A stretch of DNA of 64,000 nucleotides from Isoetes taiwanensis (lineage: Eukaryota > Streptophyta > Lycopodiopsida > Isoetales > Isoetaceae), in assembly GCA_021234155.1 (NCBI GenBank), contig JAJEKV010000017.1, forward strand, positions 9,989,525 to 10,053,524, read 5' to 3'. The notes beneath the pieces are model-generated. The model was not told the DNA's origin. It did not search any database and saw only the letters and a program-made list of their open reading frames with translations. Shown one piece after another: positions 36,701 through 46,049 of this stretch. Every line of letters begins with the position of its first letter. Within the stretch, counting starts at the first letter, position 1. A program made the position numbers and the translations under genes.

Positions 36701-39180
36701 GCTATTAGGCCCCCCTTGTGCCTCCCTTCGAGTTGCGCACCTACTCCTTGGCAATGTCATCGGTGTTCCTCCCGGTGCAATGTTGTTGACGATCTATATC
36801 CTCCTATTTGTACGTCGGCTCGTACTCCGGGGTAACTTGGTGATATACTTGGGCCCTCCGATGTTTGTCGGCTATGGCACAACACGCTTTGCATCCCATT
36901 CTAACTAAAGGCGTGCTGGTCGTTGATGCTTCGACATTTCAGTCTGCTTCCTGATCCTGTTCTCGTGCGGTAATTGTTCCTCCTTCATGATACTTGAAGC
37001 TATTTGAAGGCGTCTCTTGAGGCTGTGCGCGATTCCTTTGGCTATACTCCTCTGGAGTTGTTCTCTTCTGCAGTTATTCTTTGAATCATCCATCCTTGGG
37101 CTCACCAAGTTGCATGCAAGTCCGCGTGCAAGTCATCGCCTCGCCTCGCCTAGATGCTTCTCCATCGAGCTTCCAAACTTCCTTGTTTGATCCCCTCGAT
37201 CACATGGCTTGGACGTTGTCACATTCCACAGTGCTATGCTGTCTTCTTGTCTTGAGGTACCCTCCAGTGGTGTTGATTGTGCTCGTCAGTTTTGATCCTC
37301 CTGTTGCCTCTAGGGAGCTCGTGGAAGAAGTCGGTTGCTAGCACTTCTCCAGCTTTCAGTTCCTGACTTTTGTCCCTCTATGCATGTCGGTCTCTCTGGC
37401 AAGTAAGGCATCATGGCTCTCCTCCCTGCTGGCTATGTTGTCGGGATGATGGATCCTTATATCTGCGCAGCTTGACCCTTGAGTTGAAGGAGTACCTGCC
37501 TTAGATATACTCTTGTCGTTGAATAGCCTGGCTATTATCTTGAACTCTCTTTTTGCCGAAGGTGCTTCAGTTGCTATCCTTGTCGTTAAGGTGTCGAATG
37601 CTTCTACTTGGGCGTTTGATGTCCCACCTGTCGGAGGTACGATCGGCTTCTTTTCTTCTAATTACTGGTAGGAGTACCTGACGAAGCCATCGCCTAGTTG
37701 TTGAAGGCATATCTCCTCGTCGCGGTGCCTTTCGTAAGTGCATCTCCATCTAATCCACGTGTCATAGCGCATTCCCCTATATTACCACAAGGTGGAATTA
37801 TGGCCGTCGAGATGTTGCCTTCTTAGTTGGCTCGTTGATGTCGGGTCTTTCCTCCTTCTATTGTTGGGGCCACTCGTATCATAAGTTCATCAAGTGTTGC
37901 CACTGCCACAAGATGTAGTGTTGCGCCCTGACGATGTCCTGGTGCCGCGCTGATGATCTTGACATGAGCGGTGTTGTCTCTTATTCTGACATTGGGTGGA
38001 CGAGCAGTCTTCTATTTGAGGGCACTTCCCGAAGTGTTTGGAGTCGAAGATTTGCTTGGGCTCTGGTCATTTCTCCCTCGTACTTGCTCTTCCATTTTGA
38101 TCTTGGGCTATAGTTGTGCTTCCTTGCTTCCTCTTTTGGTAGTCGAAGTGAAGGAGCTTCCTGATCTAAGCGCTAAATCCGTAAAACATGACTTTAAACT
38201 CATGTTTCTCCACTATATTTGTGAGCATCCGAGATATACAATAGACATATATGCATTTACATTGGGATTTTAATTCATCCACTTTTTCAAAACAACTACG
38301 AAGATCTACTTAATTGTTTATACTCCTTTAGGGTTTCCCCTCCTCCTATCGCGTTTGACCCTTTGGTTTTGCTGCATCTTCTTCGTTCTGGTTGACTCCA
38401 GGGTTCCTTTGAGATGCTGCTACTATTGTTGAGCTTCATGTCTGATCCGAGCTCATCACGCCAATTGCGAAGAGTGTTCGTCGATGTGATCCCTTGAGGA
38501 AGATGCTCCTCCTTAATGTGTATATTCGTCATGAGGAATGCAGTGACCGCTCACGTCCCTACATGCGGTGTGTCGTTGCAAGATTGCTGATGTGCGGTGC
38601 CATTGATCGAGCTTGAGAAGGGTCACCTGGCTATTGCAGTCGGGCATTCTTGAATGTCTTCGAAGCTCTGAGATCGTTGTCGATACGCAGGCGTTGTCAT
38701 TCCTCCGCAGGTTGCATTTCTGAGTGCGACTCTTGTTGCTTGGGCTTTGCTTCATTCCGAGGTGCCTCTCCTGTGCCTGGAAGTGTGGTCATCTCCATTG
38801 CCCTATCATAGCTCCTTCTGCTCGCCTTTGCGTGATTTGTACCTGCTGGCTAGGTCGTCTCCTCCGTCCTTTGGGTCCTATCCATTCGAGTCTCGCACTC
38901 CTTGGCTGACGTAGTAAAGTCGTCCTTCCTTTGGTTTCTATGTGTTTCTGGGTCCGGAATTCTTGTTCGAGCGGAATATTCTCCTCCTTGATCTTGCCCC
39001 TAATGCTGATATAGGTCTTCAAGTCAGAGATGTTTCCTGATATGCGTCTCCTCCCCCTCATAGTCTCCTACTTTTTGGAACCGATGAAAGTTCTCCTGCT
39101 GGTGCAAGGGAGCTGGAAGCTTGTCCTGATTAGCCTTAGGTGCTTTGTGGTTGCCTAGCTTGGTTACTCCTTTTGTTGAC

Positions 39181-39502
39181 GGGTAAAAGCATGTTAGGGT
39201 GTACCACTTTTGGAACCTGCAAAAGTACATACACTAGGTACTTCAGAATTGGGTACTTTCTCATTTTTCTTTTCATTAAAACTAATACAAAATTCCAAAA
39301 TAAAAGTCAAGGACGTGTTAATATTCAAAGTTAAGATAAAGATAATCCTATCGGAGACCAATACATGTATAAAAAGTTCTAAGACATACCTTATATTGAG
39401 ATATTACATAGGTACCCAGTACCCAGTCCTGGCTACCTTTTTAGGTACTTTTTTGGTCACTAAATAATACTTTTTAAGGGACACCCTAACATGCTTTTAC
39501 CC
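39181..39502. mobile_element. 322-bp MITE in element A
   Basis: The ends are inverted repeats: GGGTAAAAGCATGTTAGGG at the left and CCCTAACATGCTTTTACCC at the right. TGAC occurs on both sides (39,177-39,180 and 39,503-39,506). Element B has the empty site near 59,065, which proves insertion after A and B diverged. The interior has GGTAC-rich repeats and no ORF. A 4-bp duplication does not match hAT (8 bp) or PIF (3 bp), so the superfamily is open. Confidence 0.85.
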
Positions 39503-40166
39503 TGACGTTGCATGGCATTCACTTGAGCTGCTGGGCTGCACGGTCATGGTGATCTTCCCTCTGGTTTTTATACGCTCCTGTGTCGCCATTACTTCTCTCC
39601 TCGACGGAAGATTATGCCCTCTGGCCCTAGCTCGTGATGCTAACGCGGCGTCGATGTCTAACGTCTTCCTGCACCTGTATTTTGCTGCCTTGCGTTCTTC
39701 CATTTGAACTCATGTGCGTCGAGTTGGTGAAGGCGTCGAGATCCTCTTTCTGATGTGAGCTCATGGACGTGGTAGCCGGGAGGTTGACATCTAGAAAATT
39801 CTTGATGCCGTTGGTTACCAATTATTCTTCCCATTTGATGAAGACTGATGATAGGCCGGTGGTGTCCCGTTCTACTCGTTTGTCAGTTGAGGTGTTTGTC
39901 GTTGTGCTTCCCTCTCTTGGGTCTGCCTTTCCGGTCTCCTCTCCTTATCTGTCTGTACATCGGCTGGGACCTTGATGTCTTCAAGAAGTTCCGCCTCTAG
40001 CTCTTCTGTGGCTCTGGCCCTGTACTTCGAAAGCAACGCTCGTATATCCTAGAGTCTAAGGGTCTACTTGAAAGGCTCTCTTACAACATTCTGGGCTCTA
40101 TAAGCAAGCAAGATGACTCAAGAAGCATTACTGGAGACATATCTATAATCTCCAAGTCTATGGACA

Positions 40167-40367
40167 TTAGGACGTGTGGTATGGCATGAAATGAGGGTTG
40201 TTTTGCAAAACCTCCATGATGTTTGAGGCATACTCTAAGGTCCTAACAAAGTTGGTTTGGGGGAGTCCAATCTCTACACATGGAGTGACTTGGGCAGCTC
40301 TAGACTCTAGCTCCTTTCTAGGTACCCTGGCAATAGGGAGTGTCAATGTGGCGGCTATATAAGTCAA
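40167..40367 (-). pseudogene. Remnant of unknown ORF2 in element A
   Basis: The 66-codon frame (TYIAATLTLPIARVPRKELE...) is about 90% identical to 58,342-58,542 of element B. A segment CVEIGLPQTNFVRTLEYASN loosely resembles LVQLPPSTGYFVPRPSLQAA in ORF2 of D/E at the same relative place. Function unknown. Confidence 0.4.
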
Positions 40368-40767
40368 ACTCTATTAGAAGGACACAGAATTAGGTCAAGG
40401 TTTATGCCTTTGGCATGAGCAGAGGTGATGTACCAACAGTTGGACTTGGGTTGCTATGCTGAGGTCTAGATGACTATAACAAAGGGGTGTTCTTGGGCAC
40501 TTCTATCTAGGAGTAAGGCATCAGCTTCGAGCTGAGAGCAATACTTGTGAGCTACTAATGGGGTATGCTTCTATCTACAAACAAACTATAGTTTGGAAAA
40601 ACAATTCAAGGGTTTGAGCAATTTCGGTCATTTTGAGCTAGGGTTTGACATTTCTAGCGTAATTTGAAGTCATAAATGGATTCTAGACTGTCTAACGGTC
40701 CTATTGCAACAAATTTCAGGCGATTTGGAGCTCTGTAGCTCAAGTTATGGAGGTTCAAAGTTTGGAG

Positions 40768-40835
40768 GTCTCACAGGTTGCGCCCTGCTCAAAAACTAAA
40801 GTTTAGTTCTTCGACCAGGCGCGAGCTGTGAGACA
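40768..40835. repeat. Palindrome 1 of element A, downstream of H3 remnant
   Basis: 68-bp inverted repeat with left arm GTCTCACAGGTTGCGCC and right arm GGCGCGAGCTGTGAGAC, loop rich in A and T. Same family as the palindromes at 40,981, 45,838, 47,491, 47,709, 57,692 and 57,903. Confidence 0.9.
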
Positions 40836-40980
40836 TTGGCTGTAAATTGGGTTAAACTTGTCCAATTTGGGTGATCTAAGGGTCTATTCATGCTAGTCTC
40901 CTCGAGTAGGCAGAATGGACCCCTTACTTGGTCAATTTGGAGGTGTTTTGGTCTAGTTTGGACATGGTCTAGGTATGAAG

Positions 40981-41047
40981 GTCTCACAGGTTGCGCCTCG
41001 TTCAAAAACTAAACTTTAGTTTCTTGACAAGGCGCGAGCTGTGAGAC
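40981..41047. repeat. Palindrome 2 of element A, downstream of H3 remnant
   Basis: 67-bp inverted repeat with the same arms as the copy at 40,768 (GTCTCACAGGTTGCGCC / GGCGCGAGCTGTGAGAC). In element sense it lies about 150 bp after the H3-like remnant. Confidence 0.9.
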
Positions 41048-41197
41048 ATCACACTTTTTGGTCTGAGAATATCCTATTTTACTAAAATAACAACTACTAC
41101 TTGCTAACTCGTCCTAATTAAGCAAGATTTGACACATAAACTACTCAAAATTATCATGTATTAACAAAATTATTGATTATTTACAACATATCTACTG

Positions 41198-41441
41198 GGG
41201 ATCTCCCTTAATTAAATTAGCTAATTGCATGTCCTTCCTCATGAGGGTTACTCGCTTCGCATGAACAGTGCAGGCTGTTGAGTCTTCCAAATGTTGGACC
41301 AGCTTCTGCTCTGCTGCTTCTTGAGCCTTGGCCTCCCGCTCTCGTTACGCCCTCTCCTCTTCTTGTTTCCTTGGCCTCCTTGGCCCTCAGGCATTTTCGC
41401 TTTGTCGAGAAAGTCGAAGCGGTACATTTGGTGCGCATCAT
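41198..41441 (-). pseudogene. Histone H3-like remnant of element A
   Basis: The minus-strand frame starts MMRTKCTAS, corresponding to MTRTKQTAR in element B and MARTKQTAR in D/E. After a frameshift, another frame reads [20 protein letters not shown], the end of the histone fold (alpha 2-3). The structure is tail, a short charged stretch and the C-terminal fold segment, so alpha N, alpha 1 and loop 1 are deleted exactly as in element B. Not translatable as one protein. Confidence 0.85.
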
Positions 41442-41583
41442 GTCGTCGAGAGTCTGGTGTCTATCAAGATCTTTGTCTCTATCTAGCTTAAGGGTCTTGG
41501 TTCTAAGTCTAAGGCTTAGCCATTAATATTATCTAACATTATTAAAGCTTAAATCTAATTAAGAATTATAATTCAAACACAAA

Positions 41584-41662
41584 TGATGCCCCGGTGGTTG
41601 TACGGGGGGTTTGGGGGGTTCAACCACGTGGGTGGGAGGTTCAATTCTCGCTACCGCGGGAA
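41584..41662 (+). other. tRNA-like module in element A (antisense to element)
   Basis: Contains CGGTGGTTG and GAGGTTCAATTCTCGC, the latter fitting the Pol III B-box GWTCRANNC. It lies just upstream of the H3-like remnant in element sense, as in element B. Confidence 0.4.
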
Positions 41663-41798
41663 TTCTTTTAAGATGAGGTTCAAATAGATTGAAAAACTAG
41701 ACTAATCTAGCTAATTCCTAGGCTAGAATTCGAATTACCAAGTTACTTTTTTTTTTTAATTTTATGACCTAAAGATGTTTTGCATCAATGTCTCACAG

Positions 41799-42951
41799 CC
41801 CCTCCTGTGCACACTTTGCAGAGTAGGCTGAAAAGTGTTGGGACCTGACTGTAGCCCGCCGGATGCATAGCCAAAAGGGCTATTCCTGGGTTTCATCTCC
41901 CCAGTTCCGATGGGGCAGGTAGGGATCACTCCCTCCAAAGATCTACATGCTGACTCAAGGTGACTAGAGGACCACTGCCCGTATTCGACTTGAACTCAAT
42001 GGAAGGTCATATCCACCACCTCACGAGTGTCGAGCCCATGCCTTGCCCACACGCAGTGGCAAGCCATTGGACCTAGTCACAATGATCCCCGGTAGCACTA
42101 ACACACCATAGAGATCGTTCAAGAGTCAGAACACGAACCTCCTTATAAGCCGGTCGCCCCTTCACCCACAACCCGGGTGTGGCTCTTGTGTGCAAGGTAG
42201 AATCTACAGTGTGCTAGAGAGGCTAACTAGGAGCATCAACTACTAGGCTTGAGGTCTCTACCCCCCTTCCCAATACAAGGAGTTCACAGAGATACATCAT
42301 CCATATACATCACAGAAGAACTAAAGAACAAGATCTAATCTATAGCATAGAGTTAGGTTCTTTAGTTAGAGCTTGGTATCTAGAGATCTAGATGGCTGCT
42401 ATGGGCAATTTAATAGGCTAAACTTACTGATACAATGACTGGAAGACGGTTTAGGCTATTAAATTGACTAAATACCTGATCCTTGGATTGCTCCTCCTGA
42501 CCTGAGTTCGACCATCCTGCTGAACTGCTCGAATCAAGGGAAACTAATGGTGCAATTCGCTTGGGCAACGTCTGGGAGGCAGTTTTGGCTCCTGGGGCAG
42601 CCAAAACAGAGCTCTAGAACCCTAGGGACCGAAAATGGCAAGTTAGGGTTTCTCCTACCTAAATAGACAAGGGGTTAGGGCTAGGGTTTCCAATTATCCC
42701 CTTTAAGCATGTGGGATAATTGGAATTGGTCCACTCATCTAATGTGCCCACATGGAAAGGTGTGCACCTTAATAAATGTGCACATTGGTAAATGTGCTCA
42801 TTAATACATGCACATACCTAGCAAGTTGCCCCATAGGGGCTACCCACTTAGCTGCGTTGGCGTACCCGTCGGTCGGGTGGCGTAATGCGGCGTGTGGCGA
42901 TGCGGATATCGATCACGGGGCCGGTATCTTTGTCTTTGGAAACGATCCTGC
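41799..42951 (-). repeat. Damaged 5' LTR of element A
   Basis: From 41,799 to about 42,840 it is nearly identical to 32,596-33,650. The part next to the primer site is deleted. The outer about 110 bp (42,841-42,951) are strongly altered but still alignable with the normal LTR edge; a second altered patch lies at 42,150-42,200. Confidence 0.8.
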
Positions 42952-42955
42952 AATT

Positions 42956-43841
42956 GCTGGATTACGCGCCGGATGAGTCTTAGGGTCTATTGCCCTTACA
43001 AGCTTACGGATCTCTTCATTTAGTCCTTCAATGTAGCTCTCCACTGCGTGCTTTTCATTCAACTTCGGCACATACAGCCTTAGTCTCATGAACTCTTCAG
43101 TGTACTTCTGCACTATTTTGTACCCTTGCTGCAATCTGTAAAATTGCTGCATCATGTTGGACTTGTGTTCCCGTGGAACGTAATGGCGCTTGAAGGCTTT
43201 AGAAAACTTCTTGAATCTGCACCCATCTCTGCTTAAGCCATGGGCCTTGGCATAACCCTTCCACCAGATGCGTGCGGGTCCCTTCAAGTTGGCTGTTGCC
43301 ACCCTGCCTTTGTCCTTGTCTTTCATCTCATTATCGCGTTGCCATATTAAGCTCATCTCGTCGAGCCATGCCTCTGCTTCCAAGCGATCGTTCTCGCTGA
43401 GAGCTGTTTCAAGCTTTCAGGGCCTTCCATACATTGCCCAATCTTTGAGTCTACCTTTTACGGTAGTCTAAGGCCTTAGCGTCCTTACAATGCCGTCTCT
43501 GCGATCCGACACTTGTTGACCTCTTTCTCCGGACTCGAGTCCGCCCGGGCCAGAAACTTGAGTCGGAGGTTTCTGTACTAGGGGACCTCCTTCTCTTACT
43601 CCTCTTCTTATCCTTCCCCGACTTTCGAGGTGTCGTTTGTGGCCCGGATGATGCTTGTTGCCGCCAGCAGAGCCTTTATCTGGTCGAGTTCAGTTCGCAT
43701 TTGTGTCATCTCCTCTTCTGGGGTCATGGGACCATATGCTTCGAACAGGTTCCTTGGGATGGGTTGTCTGTCAGGGGTTTCTTCGTCTCTGTTGGGCCTC
43801 CTGTTTTGTTCAACCGTTCTCTGTTCCCTATCTGCATACAC
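42956..43841 (-). pseudogene. Gag N-terminal part of element D/E
   Basis: Frame 43,383-42,956 contains EAEAWLDEMSLIWQRD, ARIWWKGYAK, FSKAFKRHYVPREHK and YTEEFMRLRLYVPKL, the retrotransposon gag (capsid) domain typical of gypsy elements. Frame 43,841-43,608 before it has a short coiled-coil-like TPEEEMTQMRTELDQIKALL. A frame change lies between them. The reading phase at the element A insertion matches the start of the frame at 32,183, so this is the missing N-terminal half of that gag. Confidence 0.9.
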
Positions 43842-44013
43842 AGTTGACCATTGCCTTATGGTTAGACTTATTTACTTTATTGTACTCATGTATTTGCCGA
43901 TATAATTTTTGGAATCAAATACACTCAACAAAGTATTTAAATATTAGCACAAAATGTTTTTTTTTTATTACATAATATTTTTAGATACAAGTCCTCCAGG
44001 ATCAAGATTTTAA

Positions 44014-44670
44014 CTACTCTTGAAATCGCCGGTAGGATGGGTTATCCTCTAGAAATTTCTTAACTTGGGCCGTTCCTACCGAGCGTCCCAAGTTCCTGAG
44101 GACATTGGTTGACGTCCCGCCCTGTAAGGCTGTCACCAATTCCTCTACCCTGCGGTCGGAGGTGTAGGCCGCGGTTACTGCCAATCTTCCCTGCCGTCGG
44201 TAGGGCACGACGAAGTCGAAGATGTCAAGTGCCATCGCTCTCTTAACTAAGACAACATAGTCAACGTTTGCAGCTATTCGAGCATGCATGCCAAAGCCAG
44301 AGAGTGCAATGAGCATAAACACTCCTTCTTCGCCCCGGGGACTGAATTTGCGGTGTATTACCGCTATTCTCCCATCGAGCAGCAGGGGAAGGTAGTACCT
44401 CAACGACCTGTCATTGTGTGTCGCTGATGACTCTCCACCTGCTTGGCCTCCAGCTCTATGCCTTCCGGCGTATTCATCGACCTCTACCTCAGTGATTTCT
44501 CGGTAGTCTCTAATTGTCGATGAAACTCGCCTGATGTCGATTCCTGCTCCTCTTGTGCGAGGTGGTGTCGAAGAGCTCGGCATCAAAATGCTCGTGGTCT
44601 TGCCACGAATCCCCATCCGTTCTTGGATGGCGTAAAACTCCTCCTCAGATGGCAGTTCTCGAGCTTCCAT
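44014..44670 (-). CDS. Unknown ORF3 of element D/E
   Basis: Open frame of 218 codons with an ATG at 44,668-44,670, overlapping the end of ORF2 by 26 bp. It includes LPSEEEFYAIQERMGIRGKT, RYYLPLLLDGRIAVIHRKFS and ends LEDNPSYRRFQE. I recognise no domain. The alternative frame upstream of the ATG continues plausibly into ORF2, so ORF2 and ORF3 may have been one protein of about 510 residues split by a frameshift. A relative of its beginning (NLPSKREVMATQEHIE) is found at 58,950-59,050 in element B. It lies between the H3-like ORF and gag, so it is cargo or an unusual extra gag-like gene. Confidence 0.65.
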   Translation of the reverse strand: MEARELPSEEEFYAIQERMGIRGKTTSILMPSSSTPPRTRGAGIDIRRVSSTIRDYREITEVEVDEYAGRHRAGGQAGGESSATHNDRSLRYYLPLLLDGRIAVIHRKFSPRGEEGVFMLIALSGFGMHARIAANVDYVVLVKRAMALDIFDFVVPYRRQGRLAVTAAYTSDRRVEELVTALQGGTSTNVLRNLGRSVGTAQVKKFLEDNPSYRRFQE

Positions 44671-45574
44671 TATTTGCCTTATGTTGCTGTAGGCCTGGAT
44701 GTCCGAAGTCGACTCCCCTGTATGCTTCTCTCACTTGAAGCGGGAAGTCTGAGACTCCCCGGACGATGAAGTCGTCCAAGTCTGGTTGCTGCCGTAGTTG
44801 GTGCAGCAACTCGTCAAGCCGGAACTCCCTCTCCCTGCATTCAGGGAGATTCTGGATGTCACTGAGGAGCAGGTACTCCTCACCGTCAATGATGATGGGG
44901 GCTAGGCTTGTGATGCCTAGCCCAAGTGGGGGAGCGACTCTGAGGGTCTGGCGGCTTCGCTCGAAGTTGGGTAGCTCCTCTTCTGCTTGCCGCCGTTCTA
45001 CTTCTGGGTCGAGCTCCGTGTATTCTTCCTCATCCGATTCTTCTTCTTCTGTTCTTCCTTCCTGCTCTCGCTGGTACTGCAAAAGCATCTGGTCTGCTGC
45101 TGAGGATGCTATGGGGTCCACCTCCATGGGAGGAATAGAGGTTTCCCCCATTGGGTTTTTAGCACGGTGGGAAAGGAATATGGCCAAGGCGGCGGTGTAG
45201 GAAAAGTACTTGGTCCTGTCAACTGTCAGGACCATGTAATCTGGCAACCTCTGTGCTTTGTTGGTCAAATACTTGGCAATGTTTGGAACATCACCCAAAG
45301 CTGCTTGAAGGGATGGGCGGGGAACAAAATAGCCCGTAGAAGGGGGAAGTTGTACTAGGGACTGACCTACCCTAGCTTGGAACTCAGCTAAGACTCGCCT
45401 ATATGCTGGCGTTGCATGCAAGGTTGCTTGGACATCAATCTCTTTCTGGAAAAGCTGGAAGATGTTGTTGACGTTGGTCTCAGCTGCATGTGCACTGGCG
45501 CTGTACCATCGCCTGAAGTCAGCAGTTGCCATTGCTCTAGGGAAGGTGTGACTAGCAAACAGATGCAGGAGCAC
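44645..45574 (-). CDS. Unknown ORF2 of element D/E with acidic segment
   Basis: Open frame of 309 codons; the second methionine (MATADFRRWYSA) may be the true start. A strongly acidic stretch EEEESDEEEYTELDPEVE sits at residues about 177-196. No signal peptide, membrane segment or catalytic motif is visible, and I do not recognise the family. It is separated by a palindrome from the H3-like ORF upstream and overlaps ORF3 downstream. Acidic segments occur in histone chaperones, which would suit a partner of an H3-like protein, but this is only a guess. Remnants persist in elements A and B. Confidence 0.65.
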   Translation of the reverse strand: MLLHLFASHTFPRAMATADFRRWYSASAHAAETNVNNIFQLFQKEIDVQATLHATPAYRRVLAEFQARVGQSLVQLPPSTGYFVPRPSLQAALGDVPNIAKYLTNKAQRLPDYMVLTVDRTKYFSYTAALAIFLSHRAKNPMGETSIPPMEVDPIASSAADQMLLQYQREQEGRTEEEESDEEEYTELDPEVERRQAEEELPNFERSRQTLRVAPPLGLGITSLAPIIIDGEEYLLLSDIQNLPECREREFRLDELLHQLRQQPDLDDFIVRGVSDFPLQVREAYRGVDFGHPGLQQHKANNGSSRTAI

Positions 45575-45837
45575 CTATGGGAGCTGGGAAATCGTCTAAA
45601 GGGTCAAGAGAAGACTTGTAGGGTGTCAAGTGGGAAATGGGGTCCTATTTATAGACAAGGGAAAAACCCTAATTTTTGGATGACTTAGAATTTTATTGGG
45701 GTTGGGCGGCAATTCTGACCTATTAGGAGGTCCAAATGAGGATTTGTTGGGGTTTGAGCATGCTAAGATTAGGTAATGAACCTATTGCAATAAACTGGAG
45801 GTCATTTGGATGTGGCATGGTTGAGAAATTGCTGAGA

Positions 45838-45906
45838 GGTCTCACACGTTGCGCCCAGATCAAAAATGGAAGTTTCATTTTTGCTCCTGGCGTGATGTGT
45901 GAGACA
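45838..45906. repeat. Palindrome downstream of H3-like ORF, element D/E
   Basis: 69-bp inverted repeat: left arm GGTCTCACACGTTGCGCC, right arm GGCGTGATGTGTGAGAC, with the inner sequence also largely complementary. It begins about 145 bp after the H3-like stop codon and lies before ORF2. Confidence 0.92.
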
Positions 45907-46049
45907 TCCTCTCAAATTGGTCTAAAATGTCAGTTTTAACTAAAACAAAAGCTGGAACTTGCTAAATCAACTTAATTAAGTAAGATTACACATGTTATTT
46001 AGTCAAAAACTCTTTACATTAACAAAAATTTTTCACCTTGTACAAAATT

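Larger units (their letters stand above)
33781..40700 (-). other. Pol-less internal region of element A
   Basis: About 6.9 kb without any RT, protease, integrase or gag motif. It is collinear with the inverted region of element B (57,980-64,000). The 3' part (33,781-34,700) matches that of D/E. Around 35,260-35,320 the sequence resembles the end of the chromodomain ORF, and 35,848-36,120 matches 15,560-16,060 of element C. Short frames at 36,215-39,230 are not conserved as long ORFs in B. A (CTAT)n tract lies at 35,366-35,384. Confidence 0.75.
32184..42951 (-). mobile_element. Non-autonomous gypsy element A, nested in gag of D/E
   Basis: The left boundary is a complete LTR (32,184-33,767) preceded by GATTG; the right boundary is a damaged LTR (41,799-42,951) followed by AATTG, a 5-bp duplication with one mismatch. 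Removing the element leaves gag of D/E in phase. The internal part has no gag-pol: only a short H3-like remnant, two palindromes, a remnant of the unknown ORF2, chromodomain-end remnants near 35,270 and the common 3' region. It is therefore a large retrotransposon derivative needing proteins in trans. The 5' LTR has lost its inner 410 bp plus the primer site. Elements A and B are close relatives in opposite orientation. Confidence 0.85.
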
